A stretch of 22,347 nucleotides of DNA from Candidatus Bathyarchaeota archaeon (lineage in GTDB: Archaea > Thermoproteota > Bathyarchaeia > Bathyarchaeales > DTEX01): assembly GCA_003601725.1 (NCBI GenBank), contig PIYJ01000024.1, positions 1 to 22,347 of the forward strand, written 5' to 3'. This document shows positions 22,022 through 22,347 of the stretch, piece after piece. The position numbers were made by a program, and so were the translations under genes. Under the pieces are notes generated by a model that saw nothing but the letters and a program-made list of their open reading frames with translations, was not told the DNA's origin and ran no database searches. Position 1 is the first letter of the stretch; every line of letters starts with the position of its first letter.

Positions 22022-22347
22022 TTGTTTAAGGCCGTTCATTACAGCGAAGTTCCGAATGAAGAAGTTGAAGAGGAAGGCGCAAAGAAAGTTCAAGTGAGAT
22101 GGCTAATCTCTGAAAAGGATGGAGCCGAAAATTTTGCAATGAGATGCTTCGAGATTGAACCCGACGGCTATACGCCTCGCCATTCTCATAACTGGGAACA
22201 TGAGGTCTTTGTTCTAAGCGGGGAAGGAATAGTCTTCTGTGAAGGAAAAGAATGGAAGATTGGCCCCGGATACGTCGTCTTCGTCCCGCCGGGAGACGAA
22301 CATTATTTCAAGAATACAGGAAAGGAAAAGATGATCTTTCTCTGTCT
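22022..22347 (+). CDS. Cupin-domain protein (3' truncated)
   Basis: The window ends inside this gene. The 108 visible residues form a cupin barrel with metal-binding motif 1 RHSHNWEHEVFVLSGEG and motif 2 GPGYVVFVPPGDEHYFKNTG; three histidines and one glutamate would bind the metal. Small cupins have varied roles (isomerases, dioxygenases, sugar or ligand binding), and the function cannot be stated. TTG at 22022-22024 has GGGG (22011-22014) 7 bases upstream. Confidence 0.85.
   Translation, partial: MFKAVHYSEVPNEEVEEEGAKKVQVRWLISEKDGAENFAMRCFEIEPDGYTPRHSHNWEHEVFVLSGEGIVFCEGKEWKIGPGYVVFVPPGDEHYFKNTGKEKMIFLC

Noticed and set aside
1..22347. CRISPR arrays, insertion sequences, tRNA genes or integrase sites
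   Set aside because: I found no regularly spaced long repeats, transposase or integrase frames, or cloverleaf-like stretches. The only repeat array is the short one at 11758-11801.

Overview
The window comes from an archaeon. It carries archaeal RNA polymerase subunits Rpo5 (RpoH) and Rpo6 (RpoK), an SRP RNA tail with the universal helix 8 tip, archaeal FtsZ beside a CdrS-like ribbon-helix-helix gene, an NcsA-type tRNA thiolase, and the tetrahydromethanopterin/F420 C1 genes ftr, fwdD, fwdB, cofE and an MptN-like ligase. TTG starts are common and TATA-like boxes sit about 25 bases before several inferred short leaders. Nothing here fixes the phylum. FtsZ, a methanopterin C1 branch and a sulfatase with no visible methanogenesis gene would suit an uncultured Bathyarchaeia-like or related lineage, but that is inference.

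Layout. 1-152: 3' part of SRP RNA. 195-4309: ncsA-like tRNA thiolase, a COG2413-type nucleotidyltransferase, ftr, and two tandem PhoU-TrkA_C genes. 4345-5763: a sulfatase-superfamily enzyme. 5852-7692: fwdD and fwdB of formylmethanofuran dehydrogenase. 7761-10442: metG (broken by a frameshift) and a PHP phosphoesterase. 10468-11716: ftsZ overlapping cdrS, a 54-residue gene. 11717-11958: a divergent control region with four 11-bp tandem repeats. 11968-13329: CDKAL1-type tRNA methylthiotransferase. 13482-15451: an orphan gene, an MptN/CofF-like ATP-grasp ligase and mobA. 15466-16940: cofE and rpoH on the minus strand. 17192-19740: CBS/zinc-ribbon protein, dihydroorotase and Mut7-C protein. 19751-20410: an orphan gene. 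20654-20929: rpoK. 21000-22347: a possible micro-gene, a PK_C-like protein and the start of a cupin.

Several genes form one metabolic theme although they lie in separate transcription units. Fwd and Ftr carry out the first two C1 steps of the methanopterin branch. MobA would supply the bis-guanylyl pterin cofactor that Fwd needs. CofE adds glutamate to F420, and the RimK-type ligase probably glutamylates methanopterin or F420. FwdA and FwdC are not in the window.

The two strongest observations are these. (1) The reading frame upstream of the annotated-length RpoH continues into a domain that resembles the N-terminal jaw domain of eukaryotic RPB5, which textbook archaeal RpoH lacks; its start codon is abnormal. 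(2) A CdrS-like regulator overlaps ftsZ and is preceded by four helically phased copies of a TAAATATG-type box. The same core occurs as a perfect 9-bp inverted repeat before an unrecognised gene at 13482.
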